Shown here one piece after another: positions 8,400 through 18,455 of a stretch of 64,000 nt of DNA. The notes below the pieces were generated by a model. The model saw only the letters and a list, made by a program, of their open reading frames with translations, was not told the origin of the DNA and made no database searches. This stretch comes from Blastocatellia bacterium (GTDB lineage: Bacteria; Acidobacteriota; Blastocatellia; HR10; J050). Where the stretch lies: assembly GCA_026985075.1 (NCBI GenBank), contig JALSQX010000011.1, positions 1-64,000 of the forward strand, given 5' to 3'. The position numbers and the translations under genes are program-made. Numbering within the stretch: the first letter of the stretch is position 1; each line of letters starts with the position of its first letter.

Positions 8400-9467
8400 T
8401 CAGTCGGGGTGATGGGGGAACATCTTCTCTAGGACGCGGTCAAAGCCTTCGGATTGCTCTATATGATACTCCTCTCCATTGTCTCCCTCGCCTACAATGA
8501 GCCCCATCACCTCATCGAGCCGGTTGAGCAAGGCCATGCCGCGTTCAAACCCTAGCACGAAGACGGACGTGGACAGGGCGTCCGATTGGATCGCTCGCGG
8601 CGCAACTATGGTGACGCTGTATATGCCTTGGACCGGTTGCCCCGTCCGGGGATCGAAGATATGCCCATACATTTTGCCGCTGAGACGAAAGAATTTTTCG
8701 TAGCGACCCGATGTGGACACCGACTGGTCTCTCAATCTCAGGACGGCCATCATTTTTTGGGGATGTTTCGGATCTCTGAGGCTCACACTCCAGAAGGTTT
8801 TGCCGGGCGGCGCTCCCAGCGCATAGATGGTGCTCTCGCCAGCGCTGAGGAGAGCGGATGTGATCCCGTACCGTCTGAGTATCTCCACGGCTCGATCGAT
8901 GGCATACCCTTTGGCGATGCCGCCGAGATCGATCTCGACCCCCGGTTTGGCGAAGGAGATCGTTTTTTCCTCCTCGTCCAGGATGAGGAAAGTATAGCCG
9001 ACGCGCGCGCGAACGTGCTCTAGTTCTCGAGCAGTGGGGAAGTGGCCTTCGTGTTTGTAGAATCCCCATAGTTTCAAGAGCGGCGCGACAGTCACATCAA
9101 ACGCTCCCTCCGTCAGTTCAGCATAAGAGATCGACTCCCGAATGATGGCATAGAGTTCATCGCTGGCGTGAAACGGTCGCTTCCATGCTGTGCGATTCAT
9201 TCGACTCAGTTCGCTCTCCGGCTTATAGTTACTCATCTTGGCATCGATCCGGCGAATTTCCTCGAACGCTGCTCGCATCGCCCGCTGTCCTGTCTCCCTG
9301 TCGGGTGTGTAGAGCGTGATCTGGAAAATCGTCCCCATGACGTAGTGCGCTTCGATGAGGGGGCGATCAGTCGCGTGGGCCAACATCCCACCACGCCATA
9401 ATAAGGAGACGAGGAACAATCCCATCATGTTGCCCATCGAGTGAAAATGTCTCCATCGGATATTCAT
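8400..9467 (-). CDS. apbE: FAD:protein FMN transferase ApbE
   Basis: This transfers FMN from FAD to a Thr of exported FMN-binding proteins. I chose ATG 9467 (355 residues) because of the GGAGGAGGT directly upstream; a longer frame reaches 9707. An N-terminal hydrophobic segment (about residues 11-31) exports it. Family motifs are visible: the MGTIFQI start of the domain, NRTAW, GAFDVTVAPLLKLWGF, EIDLGGIAKGYAIDRA, SAGESTIYALG and SDALSTSVFVLG, the last containing the metal-binding Asp/Thr region. It overlaps the preceding membrane-protein gene by 4 bp. Its likely target is the FMN-binding protein encoded two genes upstream. Confidence 0.95.
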   Translation of the reverse strand: MNIRWRHFHSMGNMMGLFLVSLLWRGGMLAHATDRPLIEAHYVMGTIFQITLYTPDRETGQRAMRAAFEEIRRIDAKMSNYKPESELSRMNRTAWKRPFHASDELYAIIRESISYAELTEGAFDVTVAPLLKLWGFYKHEGHFPTARELEHVRARVGYTFLILDEEEKTISFAKPGVEIDLGGIAKGYAIDRAVEILRRYGITSALLSAGESTIYALGAPPGKTFWSVSLRDPKHPQKMMAVLRLRDQSVSTSGRYEKFFRLSGKMYGHIFDPRTGQPVQGIYSVTIVAPRAIQSDALSTSVFVLGFERGMALLNRLDEVMGLIVGEGDNGEEYHIEQSEGFDRVLEKMFPHHPD

Positions 9468-10003
9468 GACCTCCTCCGAATGGTGTTCATGTGAACGCGA
9501 GTCTCTTCCATCTCGGCATTTCTTTTCTTGAACCACATCTCGTGAGTGGGGATGACGATATAGGACATCAAACTGAGCGCGAGGAGAATTTGAGCGACGA
9601 TCATCAGGAGTGCGCATTGGCCCGAGACATAGCGGATGAGCCAGGGCGAAGCGATCTCCAGTATCACCCCCACGAATGAAGCTCCAATGACCATGACTTT
9701 CAGCCATGCGCGAGCTGATGTCATCAAGAGGAGATGCGCCATGATCATAATCACCACGGGCATAGAGAAGATGTGAAAATGTGTCGTTTCGAGCAGAGCC
9801 CGAAGGCTTTGGGGAGCGATGAGCTGTTCTTCAGAGCCTCGATAGTATATGGCGATATCAGCGAGGCGAAATCGGGTGTGTTGATAGAAGATGGCCAGAT
9901 TGACGATGAGCCCGATGAGCATAGTGAAGTTGAAAAAAGTCATGATGATCTTCATGCCCACCGAACTGTTCCGCAGTTGGAATGGACTCCAGAAGGTGCG
10001 CAT
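9464..10003 (-). CDS. His-rich integral membrane protein of flavinylation operon
   Basis: This encodes 179 residues with four to five hydrophobic helices (about 19-40, 78-96, 100-118, 128-152). The conserved-looking stretch YYRGSEEQLIAPQSLRALLE is followed by THFHIFSM (H75, H77) and a helix containing H90, with another His at 154. These could be haem b or metal ligands, but that is inference. I do not know a named family, though I recall similar proteins beside FMN-binding genes in other bacteria. It lies between the FMN-binding protein (7 bp gap) and apbE (4 bp overlap), so it probably passes electrons across the inner membrane to the flavinylated partner. Confidence 0.75.
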   Translation of the reverse strand: MRTFWSPFQLRNSSVGMKIIMTFFNFTMLIGLIVNLAIFYQHTRFRLADIAIYYRGSEEQLIAPQSLRALLETTHFHIFSMPVVIMIMAHLLLMTSARAWLKVMVIGASFVGVILEIASPWLIRYVSGQCALLMIVAQILLALSLMSYIVIPTHEMWFKKRNAEMEETRVHMNTIRRRS

Positions 10004-10010
10004 CTCCGCT

Positions 10011-10598
10011 TCACCTCTTATCAGATGTTTGCGGCGTCAGATAGATAACCTGGATGATGGCCAGCGCTTTGCGAACGCCCACACTGAGCGCTCTGACCGA
10101 GAGCGTTGCGCCGCTGATATTTTTGATGTCTTTATATTGACGAATGGGATCTTTGAGGTTCTTGTTTCGGAATTGCCGCAAGAACCCTCGGTACCGAACT
10201 TCGCTACCATGTGATTCGCGATACATCATAATGGCGACATCCTTCACTGAACCGTCGGGCGTCACACCAACGATGAACGTGATCGGTCGATACTTGCCGA
10301 TCTCTTCACAAATGATGGCGTAACCGATGGTCTCGCCCTTTTGTTTGGCGATGAATGTGATGTAGAAAGGTTCCCATATCGAAGGTTTGGCCCGTCCGAT
10401 CAACCGTTGAGTTTTCTCGCGCAGCGCCGGCGTCGATGGGATCTCCCGCCGTTCAAAAGTGTCCGCTTCGGGGAAGACGGCCTTGGGGGCGTCTTCGACG
10501 GTGAGGAGGACTTGGGCGGAGACGAGAGAACTCATGGAGAGTACCAATCCTGTGAAGGTCATGGCCCGAAGGCAATGTAGGATTCCTTTTCCCACCAT
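10011..10598 (-). CDS. Exported FMN-binding domain protein (ApbE substrate)
   Basis: This encodes 195 residues from ATG 10598, preceded by AAGGAGG. Residues 1-28 form a Sec-type signal ending in VSA-Q. The C-terminal half is an FMN-binding domain of the NqrC/RnfG/NosR type with the flavinylation motif SGAT at 162-165, so T165 should carry FMN through a phosphoester bond. The surrounding DIKNISGATLSVRALSVGVRKAL matches the family. The earlier GYAIICEEIGKYRPITFIVGVTPDGSVKDV is the usual strand pair. In this operon it is the only visible substrate for ApbE, and it is expected to act as a periplasmic one- or two-electron carrier. Confidence 0.9.
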   Translation of the reverse strand: MVGKGILHCLRAMTFTGLVLSMSSLVSAQVLLTVEDAPKAVFPEADTFERREIPSTPALREKTQRLIGRAKPSIWEPFYITFIAKQKGETIGYAIICEEIGKYRPITFIVGVTPDGSVKDVAIMMYRESHGSEVRYRGFLRQFRNKNLKDPIRQYKDIKNISGATLSVRALSVGVRKALAIIQVIYLTPQTSDKR

Positions 10599-10638
10599 AT
10601 TGCCTCCTTGAAGATGAGCATGCGAAGAAACGCTATGG

Positions 10639-12543
10639 TTAGAATCCGAAAGCAATGCCAAAGAGAATCGTATCGAATGAACGATCCGAAAGGCGTCCTA
10701 ATCCCAGTATGTCTGGATAAACGAGCACTCGGCCCTTTCGTCGGTGATTGTGTTCATAAGCCAAGGAGATGGGGATCGATGGTATCGGTCGGTAGGTCAA
10801 TCCAATGGTGAGTCGATCTTGACTGATGTCTTCTAATGTCAGGTTCGTGATGATGCCGTCGGCGAATTTCAGCTCCCGTACCAGATCGTTGAACCACACC
10901 CGCTCGTAGCGCACAATTGGAATTAACTGTGGATCTTCAAATCCCCGGCCGAGGAAGCTCTCGCGCAACCACCGCGGACGCCAGCGATACTTAAAATCGA
11001 TCCAGAATCCATAGCGTTGATTGGTCAAGGGCCCCTTGAACTCAGCTTCCACTTCGGACTCTAATTCCTCTGTTTCTTCGCCCGACGTTTCGGCGCCCAC
11101 ATCGACGAGTTGGCGGGCCAGGTCATCGAGTACCCGCTGCATGCGGCCGTAGTCGGTGTAGATGAACTCGCCCTCAGCTTCTAATGATCCGAGTGTGAGT
11201 TTTCCATCGATGCCAAATGAGTTGATATTCTCGCGAATGCTCAGGTAATCCGGAGTATAGCGGCCGTGATAACCGGAGAAGGCAATTTCGCTCCCGATCC
11301 GAGGACTCACGGCCAGCCGCCAGGTCACCGCATCGGCAGTGTTCGATCCATTGACTGGTCCGGAGTCGAAGAAGATCTCCGGTTCAATTTCTATGAGATT
11401 GCGTCCTTGACGCAAGGACGCGGCGACCTCATTAGTGAAATCGAGAGTCACGCCATTGACGATATATGCTTGGTACTTGAGAAAGCCTCCACTCAGGGGA
11501 ATGGTTCCCAAGATCCCCGCTCCCAATTCGCTCCAGGCCGTCTTGGCTGGAAGCACGGGAGCGTCGCGATCGACTAGGGTACGTCGGGGAATATCCCAAT
11601 AGTCATCGTCATGAAGGAGATTGAATCGCCCGAGGGGGGGGAGAATAATCCCCGCTCGCAGACCAAATTGATCGGGAATGACATCGTATTGGAACCAGGC
11701 TTGCTCGATTTTGATCTCGCTCCCACTTTGTCCCTCGACGCCCTGAACGAACCGCGTTCCACTCCGGTGGCGTTGGCCACGATTCTCCGGAATCGCCGTC
11801 CGTTCAATCTCGATCTTCCCCAATCGCTCGAATTCGATTTCGCTGTGAATGCGGAGCCGGTCGGCAGGCGTGATATCCGTGGTGAGAACGAATCGGCGGA
11901 AGTCGAAGGAGTGGAAACCACGTCGAACCCGTGGGAGCGTGCCGAAAGGTATCCCAAGATCAATGTTATTGGCTTCGAAACGAAGGGAGCCATAACCGCC
12001 GATGTGAACGACATGGCTCGGCAAACCGCGTTGATCCTCGCCTGAGGAGCGCCTGCTATTGCCGGTGAGCCGCTTTTTCACGTCCAACCGATTGGTCGAT
12101 GCTGATCGAACTGCCCGAGGAACCGCTGATGCTCGTCGCGGGGTTTCCAGGGAACCTCGTTGTTCACCCTCAAGGAGCTTTTCAGAAACGCGACTATCTC
12201 TCCGGCTGGTCTCGGTCGAACCCGAAGTCTTGAGGCTGATCTCCGATCGCTCTCGTTTCATCTCGACGATCATTCTTTGCAACAGTTCGACCTGCGCGCG
12301 AAGCCGCTCGATTTCGGCTTTGAGAACCTCGAGGTTGGGAGTGCGGTGTGGGGGTTGTAGCTTGTGAACGATCGGATGTTCATGGAGTGTTTGTTGAGTT
12401 GGCCGACAGGATGGTTTCGTGTTGAACATTCTCTTATCCATGGGTGCGGAAGAGGGGGAAAAACGACGTTGTCCCCAAGCCCGATGGGATGGGTCAAACA
12501 GTATGATTGCTAAAGCGAAGGCGATGAAAAGATGACGGTTCAT
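10639..12543 (-). CDS. Outer-membrane porin with N-terminal coiled coil
   Basis: I take ATG 12543, preceded by AAGGAGGAG, giving 634 residues; the frame is open further upstream but without a binding site. A signal peptide (1-23) is followed by a polar linker and a coiled coil with Leu heptads (LEVLKAEIERLRAQVELLQRMIVEMKRE). A beta-barrel of the phosphate-selective porin O/P kind follows, with alternating hydrophobic strands such as GGYGSLRFEANNIDLG and RRFVLTTDITPADRLRIHSEIEFERLG, ending in the C-terminal Phe of IAFGF. The coiled coil after the signal resembles porins that bind peptidoglycan or trimerise. It is the first gene of the flavinylation operon and may import or export its substrate. 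Confidence 0.8.
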   Translation of the reverse strand: MNRHLFIAFALAIILFDPSHRAWGQRRFSPSSAPMDKRMFNTKPSCRPTQQTLHEHPIVHKLQPPHRTPNLEVLKAEIERLRAQVELLQRMIVEMKRERSEISLKTSGSTETSRRDSRVSEKLLEGEQRGSLETPRRASAVPRAVRSASTNRLDVKKRLTGNSRRSSGEDQRGLPSHVVHIGGYGSLRFEANNIDLGIPFGTLPRVRRGFHSFDFRRFVLTTDITPADRLRIHSEIEFERLGKIEIERTAIPENRGQRHRSGTRFVQGVEGQSGSEIKIEQAWFQYDVIPDQFGLRAGIILPPLGRFNLLHDDDYWDIPRRTLVDRDAPVLPAKTAWSELGAGILGTIPLSGGFLKYQAYIVNGVTLDFTNEVAASLRQGRNLIEIEPEIFFDSGPVNGSNTADAVTWRLAVSPRIGSEIAFSGYHGRYTPDYLSIRENINSFGIDGKLTLGSLEAEGEFIYTDYGRMQRVLDDLARQLVDVGAETSGEETEELESEVEAEFKGPLTNQRYGFWIDFKYRWRPRWLRESFLGRGFEDPQLIPIVRYERVWFNDLVRELKFADGIITNLTLEDISQDRLTIGLTYRPIPSIPISLAYEHNHRRKGRVLVYPDILGLGRLSDRSFDTILFGIAFGF

Positions 12544-13173
12544 GCTGCTCCTCCTTTCCAGGAATTGCCTGAAGAACCGGCGAACCCAAGAGGTTCGCTT
12601 TTCATGGATTCCAGAATGCGACGGTATGGCATTCGAGAGTTTGTGAGACATGTCCCGCGGACGACCGTGATTGACCAGAGATGACAGATACGATCGAGTT
12701 CTCAGCCCACCGGGCCCGATCGGGAACTCCGAGGGCTGCTCCTCGTAGTCTTGGCATATCATGAAATTGAAATCCATTTTCAATTTCGAAACCGAATCAT
12801 ACGCCATAGCGTAGCGACTGTCAAGTACCAGATCAGTGAAAATCTCTGTGAGCTCAATTGATCAGAGAGGGATGCGGACGGCGGGCGGGCGCGTGGTCTC
12901 TCCCGATGGAAATCCTCTCCCTCTCTACGTTCCGGCGGAATGGAAGATGTGCTGGCGCTCGATCACCCGAGAGGAACGAGCAGTGACGACCTTTGGTCAG
13001 GCATCGACGAGTCGGCCCGTATTCCTGCCACACGTCCATCACGAGATGGGACTTCCCCCGGAGTCGCCTCAGCGGGGGTCAGGTGAATGAGAGAAAAGCT
13101 CCTCACTATGCAGAGGGTATTTTCAAGTCTTCCCGTCGTGGGGTCGCACCATATGTGGCCTTATCAGTCCGTC
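12544..13173. other. Intergenic region upstream of porin operon
   Basis: These 630 bases separate the porin start from the end of hemL. They contain the inverted repeat at 12763-12787. A plus-strand frame at 12836-13090 starts with GTG, lacks a ribosome binding site and has no family resemblance, so I do not call it. Nothing else stands out. Confidence 0.5.
12763..12787 (-). promoter_or_regulatory. Fur-like operator palindrome
   Basis: Two perfect 10-base arms, GAAATTGAAA (12763-12772) and TTTCAATTTC (12778-12787), flank TCCAT. Read on the minus strand the core is TTGAAAATGGATTTCAA, close to the TGAAAAT/ATTTTCA half-sites of Fur-family boxes. It lies about 220 bp upstream of the porin start, at a plausible promoter distance for a long leader. 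Identity as a Fur site is inference from the consensus; the palindrome itself is exact. Confidence 0.45.
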
Positions 13174-14460
13174 TTAGAACATCATTCTCAGAACGGCGAG
13201 CTGAGTCTTCACTGTCTTCTCGATGTCCGCCGGCGAGTGCGCGGTTGAGAGGAACATGGCTTCGAATTGGGACGGGGCGATGAAGATCCCCTGATCCAGC
13301 ATGCGATGGAAATACTGGGCATATTTCTCGGTGTCAGCTCTCTTAGCCGTAGCATAATCGACAACTAATGAGAGAGTGAAGAATACAGTCAACATCGAGC
13401 CAATGTGATTGATTCGCAGTGGCCATCCGTGCCGCCGTATGCTCTTTTGGAGTTCATCCACCAGTTGCCTCGTCGTCTCTTCGAGTTGCTGGTAGATCCC
13501 CGGCCGTTTCAACTGGTTGAGCATTTCCAATCCGGCCCGCATGGCTAGCGGGTTTCCCGAGAGCGTTCCCGCCTGATAAACGGGACCGGAGGGAGCTACC
13601 AGTTGCATAATGTCGCGGCGGCCGCCGTAAGCGCCCACTGGCAGACCGCCGCCGATGATTTTTCCCAAGCAGGTGAGGTCAGCATTCACGCCGAAGTACT
13701 CTTGAGCCCCTCCATAGGCCAGTCGAAATCCGGTGATCACTTCGTCGAAGATGAGCAGGACGTTGTGATCCCGAGTCATCTCGCGCACCTCATGCAGATA
13801 TCCGTCGTAAGGCACAACGACGCCCATATTAGCTGGCACCGGTTCCAGGATGACGGCGGCGACATCGCTCTCATACTCCTCCAGAGCCGCTTTCAGGGCT
13901 TGGGTGTTATTGAACGGCACATTGATAGTCAATCCAGCGAATTCGTCGGGGACGCCGGGACTGGAGGCGATGCCCAGGGTCGTCAATCCGGAGCCCGCCT
14001 GGGAGAGGAATCCATCGCCATGACCGTGATAACATCCTTCACATTTGATGATTCTCTTCCGCCCGGTGAAAGCGCGGGCCAGCCGGACGGCGCTCATCGT
14101 CGCCTCAGTGCCGGAATTGACGAAGCGAACCATGTCGACCGATGGGATGGCGGCGACGATCTCGCTGGCCAATTCCACCTCCCATTCGGTCGGCGCGCCG
14201 TAACTCGTTCCCCGTTCGGCTTGTTCTTGGATGGCGCGCACGATGGCCGGATGGGCATGCCCAAGGATGAGAGGCCCATAGGAACACACATAGTCGATAT
14301 ACTCGCGCCCCTCCACGTCGTAGATCTTCGAGCCCGCGGCTCGAGCGACGAAGAACGGATCACCGCCCACGGAGGCGAATGAGCGAACGGGGCTGTTGAC
14401 GCCACCGGGAAGGAGATGTTTCGCTTGCTCCAACAGTTCGTGAGATGTTGGGTTGCTCAT
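13174..14460 (-). CDS. hemL: Glutamate-1-semialdehyde 2,1-aminomutase
   Basis: This is the second committed step of the C5 route: it isomerises glutamate-1-semialdehyde to 5-aminolevulinate using PLP/PMP. I chose ATG 14460 (428 residues) because GAGG lies just upstream; in-frame starts at 14478 and 14487 also exist. Signatures include LLPGGVNSPVRSF at the N-terminus, the cofactor-binding VNSGTEATMSAVRLAR, EPVPANMGVV, FDEVITGFR and the PLP lysine in CLGKIIGGGLPVGAYGG (about K267). The length is normal for the family. It is the last gene of the hemX-A-C-D-B-L array, 14 bp after hemB. Confidence 0.97.
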   Translation of the reverse strand: MSNPTSHELLEQAKHLLPGGVNSPVRSFASVGGDPFFVARAAGSKIYDVEGREYIDYVCSYGPLILGHAHPAIVRAIQEQAERGTSYGAPTEWEVELASEIVAAIPSVDMVRFVNSGTEATMSAVRLARAFTGRKRIIKCEGCYHGHGDGFLSQAGSGLTTLGIASSPGVPDEFAGLTINVPFNNTQALKAALEEYESDVAAVILEPVPANMGVVVPYDGYLHEVREMTRDHNVLLIFDEVITGFRLAYGGAQEYFGVNADLTCLGKIIGGGLPVGAYGGRRDIMQLVAPSGPVYQAGTLSGNPLAMRAGLEMLNQLKRPGIYQQLEETTRQLVDELQKSIRRHGWPLRINHIGSMLTVFFTLSLVVDYATAKRADTEKYAQYFHRMLDQGIFIAPSQFEAMFLSTAHSPADIEKTVKTQLAVLRMMF

Positions 14461-14474
14461 AGTCGTCCTCTTGG

Positions 14475-15452
<978 letters not shown>

Positions 15453-16271
15453 TCACCTCCTGCCAAAGTATGTCACCAGCGCTCGAACGAGCGCCGATCC
15501 CGTCGAGGCCGGCGCTTCGATGTGCACCGTCAATCCCTGTTCGCGGATCGTCTGCGAAGTTCGGGGACCGATGCTGGCGACCAGGAACCGGTGTTTCCAT
15601 CGCTCGATATTGGACGGCCCCACGAGGCGGACGAAATTCTCCACCGTTGATGAGCTGGTGAACACGACAACATCAACAGTCCCTGCTTCCAGCGAGCGAA
15701 GGATTCGGGGCTCTGGTGGATCGCCCATCACGGTTCGATACACAATCACGTCATCGACGCGCGCTCCGCGTCGGCGCAGTCCCTCCGACACAGTATCGCG
15801 CGCCAGATTCCCTCGCGGAAAGAGAATCTTCACCCCATCCAAGCGTCGGGGGAAAGCGGCGAGTACGCCCTCACCCGTGTGCGACTCGGGAACGAGATCG
15901 GCAACCAGTCCTCGAGCAGCGAGAGCCCGGGCCGTAGCTGGACCAATGGCGCACAGATGGAGTCGTGAAGGGGGGCGGTCGAACGAGCATCGGCGGCAAA
16001 AATACTCCACGGCATTGCGGCTGGTGAAGATGATCCAGTCGTATTCGGCCAGTCGCTCGATGGAGCGGTCGATCTCCGTCCACGTCTCGGGTTCGACGAT
16101 CTTGATCGTCGGCATGACGAGCACATGAGCGCCGTGCGTGCGAAGCGCATCGGTGAGTTCGCGCGCCTGCTCGCGTGGCCGAGTGATGAGGATGCAACGG
16201 CCACGGAGGGGCTGACTATTCACTCTGGGAGCCTTTCTGTTGGACATGTCGCTGGGCCTGTCGGTAAGCAT
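15453..16271 (-). CDS. hemD: Uroporphyrinogen-III synthase
   Basis: This cyclises hydroxymethylbilane with inversion of ring D. The family is poorly conserved, but RGRCILITRPREQARELTDAL near the N-terminus, IIFTSRNAVEYF, IGPATARAL, LFPRGNLARD, VDVVVFTSSSTVENF and ASIGPRTSQTIREQG are its recognisable landmarks in the expected order across two Rossmann-like domains. The 272-residue length is normal. The start overlaps the 3' end of hemC by 56 bp at ATG 16271; ATG 16247 is an alternative. Position between hemC and hemB supports the call. Confidence 0.93.
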   Translation of the reverse strand: MLTDRPSDMSNRKAPRVNSQPLRGRCILITRPREQARELTDALRTHGAHVLVMPTIKIVEPETWTEIDRSIERLAEYDWIIFTSRNAVEYFCRRCSFDRPPSRLHLCAIGPATARALAARGLVADLVPESHTGEGVLAAFPRRLDGVKILFPRGNLARDTVSEGLRRRGARVDDVIVYRTVMGDPPEPRILRSLEAGTVDVVVFTSSSTVENFVRLVGPSNIERWKHRFLVASIGPRTSQTIREQGLTVHIEAPASTGSALVRALVTYFGRR

Positions 16272-17181
16272 TCACCTCTTCGAGAATGCGATCGGCGCCT
16301 CGGGCGATCAGTTTCTGGGCGAGACGCACGCCGAGGCGTTCGCTATCGCTCGTCGGTCCGCTCAGACGGTCACGAACGATTTTCTCTCCATCCAACGAGA
16401 TGACACAGGCTTCGAGCCACAGGTCGTTCCCTTCGACGTGTCCCCACGCGCCAATGGGCACCTGACAGCCACCTTGCAATGCGCTCAACAAAGCGCGCTC
16501 GGCCATCACGGCGGCTCTCGTCGGGGGATGATCGATCGATGACAAAAGGGCGAGCAGTTCTCGATCATCGGCGCGAACTTCGACGCCTAGTGCTCCCTGT
16601 CCGACGGCGGGCAGGATCACCTCTGTGGAGAGAACCTGCGTAATGCGATCTGTCCACCCTAAACGATCCAGACCGGCTTTGGCCAGCACGATGGCGTCGT
16701 AAGAGCCCTCGCGAAGTTTTCGCCAGCGGGTATCCACGTTGCCGCGAATGTCAACGAATTCCAGATCAGGACGTCGGTGGCGAAGTTGAGCTTTTCGCCG
16801 CCAGCTACTGGTGCCCACGCGCGAACCTGATGGCAGTGATTCCAACGTCCGACCATCCCGCGAGAGGAGGCAGTCGCGTACGTCGTGACGGGCGCAGATG
16901 GCGCCCATGGTGAGCCCCGTCGGCATGTCCGTGGGGACGTCCTTCATGCTGTGTACGGCCATGTCAATGCGGCCCTCCAGCAGTGCTCGCTCGATCTCTT
17001 TGACGAAGACGCCCTTGCTGAGCGTGGCGATAGCCGCATCGAGAAATCTGTCGCCCGTCGTCTTGATCGTCATGATCTCAATCGGCATTTCCGTGAAGGC
17101 GGCGAGGTGCTGGCGAACGAAACGCGCCTGCCAGAGGGCGAGTTGGCTCCCGCGACTTCCGATGATGAGTTTCTCTCTCAT
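16216..17181 (-). CDS. hemC: Hydroxymethylbilane synthase (porphobilinogen deaminase)
   Basis: This polymerises four porphobilinogens into hydroxymethylbilane on a covalent dipyrromethane cofactor. C239 in LLSALQGGCQVPIGAW is the cofactor-attachment cysteine. Other family marks are IGSRGSQLALWQA, DMAVHSMKDVP with the catalytic Asp, GTSSWRRKAQL and RGNVDTRWRKL. The 321-residue length is standard. The start overlaps the end of hemA by 4 bp, indicating translational coupling, and the 3' end overlaps hemD. Confidence 0.97.
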   Translation of the reverse strand: MREKLIIGSRGSQLALWQARFVRQHLAAFTEMPIEIMTIKTTGDRFLDAAIATLSKGVFVKEIERALLEGRIDMAVHSMKDVPTDMPTGLTMGAICARHDVRDCLLSRDGRTLESLPSGSRVGTSSWRRKAQLRHRRPDLEFVDIRGNVDTRWRKLREGSYDAIVLAKAGLDRLGWTDRITQVLSTEVILPAVGQGALGVEVRADDRELLALLSSIDHPPTRAAVMAERALLSALQGGCQVPIGAWGHVEGNDLWLEACVISLDGEKIVRDRLSGPTSDSERLGVRLAQKLIARGADRILEEVNAYRQAQRHVQQKGSQSE

Positions 17182-18437
17182 TCCTCGTCGTTCAAATCGA
17201 ACAAGTATCGAATGCTCTCCAGATGCCGTTTATCGGCCGATTGTTTGAGTCGGACGGTCGGCTCGTGCAAAATCTTGTTGACGATGGCCAGGGTGAGAGC
17301 CGTGATGATATTCCGCTGACGATCCGAGAGCGGGCCCAGCTTTCTCAAATGAGCCTCCAGTTCCGACTGGCGAATTCGTTCCGCTTTGAATCGCAGGCTC
17401 TTGATGGTCGACACGGCCGAGAGGCTCTCTTGCCAGCGCATGAACTTCTGGACCTCCTCTTCAATGATTCGCTCCGCTTTGGGAATGTCCTTCTCTCGCT
17501 CTTGCCGGTTCTGAGCCGCGATGCTCTGGAGATCGTCCAGATTATACAAAAACACGTTGTAAACGCGCTCGGCATCGGGGTCGATATTGCGAGGCAATCC
17601 CAGGTCGATGAGGAACAGAGGCCGGTGATTTCGTTCGCTCATCATGTGTTCGATCACATCGTGTCGGATGATGTACTGATCGGTTTGGATCGAGGTGATG
17701 ACAATGTCCTGTGTTTTCAAACTGGCCATGAACTGCTCCCAGGGGAGGGCTCGCCCGCCCACCTGTTTGGCGAGAGCGGTGGCGCGATCGAACGATCGAT
17801 TAGTGACGGTAATATGTCTGGCGCCGCGCATGGCCAGGCCGCGCGCGGTGAGCTGACTCATCTGGCCGGCACCCACGACGAGGACCGAGCGATCGCCAAG
17901 CTCGCCGAAGATCTTGGTGGCCAGCTCCACGGCGACGGCGCTCACCGATGTCGGTCTCAATCCGATCTCGGTCTCGCTCCGAATCCGCTTGCCCACTTGC
18001 GCTGCCTTTTGAAACAGGTGATTGAGGATGAGCCCCGTCGTCCGACACTCCAGGGCCAGAGAGAAGGCCTGGCGAACTTGGCCCAGAATGTGCGGCTCGC
18101 CCAATACCATCGAGTCGAGGCTGGCGGCGACGCGAAACAGATGTCGCACGGCGTCGGCTTCCAGGTAATGGTAGAAAGCGCCATTGAGTCGTTGCGGATC
18201 AACGCGGTGGAATTGACAGACGAAAGACTGCACCGCCGCAATGGCTTTTCGTTCCAGAGCGCTCACGCCATAGACTTCGCTGCGATTACAGGTCGAGACG
18301 ATCACCGCTTCTTCCAGCACTCCTTCCCGAGTGAGTTGCTGGATGGCTTCTCTGGCCTGGGCGGGCGCAAACGCCACGTGCTCCCGGAGTTCGATGGGAG
18401 CGGTTCGGTGATTCAGTCCGACGACCAGCAGCGACAT
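17178..18437 (-). CDS. hemA: Glutamyl-tRNA reductase
   Basis: This is the NADPH-dependent first step of the C5 route, reducing glutamyl-tRNA to glutamate-1-semialdehyde. The 419 residues show the N-terminal GLNHRTAPIELRE, the catalytic cysteine C50 in STCNRSEVYG, EPHILGQVRQAF, and the NADPH site VVGAGQMSQLTARGL. The C-terminal dimerisation helices extend to the end. The enzyme feeds the rest of the array and is usually the control point for haem supply. It begins 18 bp after the hemX-like gene. Confidence 0.97.
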   Translation of the reverse strand: MSLLVVGLNHRTAPIELREHVAFAPAQAREAIQQLTREGVLEEAVIVSTCNRSEVYGVSALERKAIAAVQSFVCQFHRVDPQRLNGAFYHYLEADAVRHLFRVAASLDSMVLGEPHILGQVRQAFSLALECRTTGLILNHLFQKAAQVGKRIRSETEIGLRPTSVSAVAVELATKIFGELGDRSVLVVGAGQMSQLTARGLAMRGARHITVTNRSFDRATALAKQVGGRALPWEQFMASLKTQDIVITSIQTDQYIIRHDVIEHMMSERNHRPLFLIDLGLPRNIDPDAERVYNVFLYNLDDLQSIAAQNRQEREKDIPKAERIIEEEVQKFMRWQESLSAVSTIKSLRFKAERIRQSELEAHLRKLGPLSDRQRNIITALTLAIVNKILHEPTVRLKQSADKRHLESIRYLFDLNDEE

Positions 18438-18455
18438 CGTTGATACTATCCTCGA

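Noticed and set aside
12836-13090. 84-codon plus-strand frame between the porin operon and hemL
   Set aside because: It starts with GTG without a Shine-Dalgarno, reads as Pro/Arg/Ser-rich random sequence and has no family resemblance.
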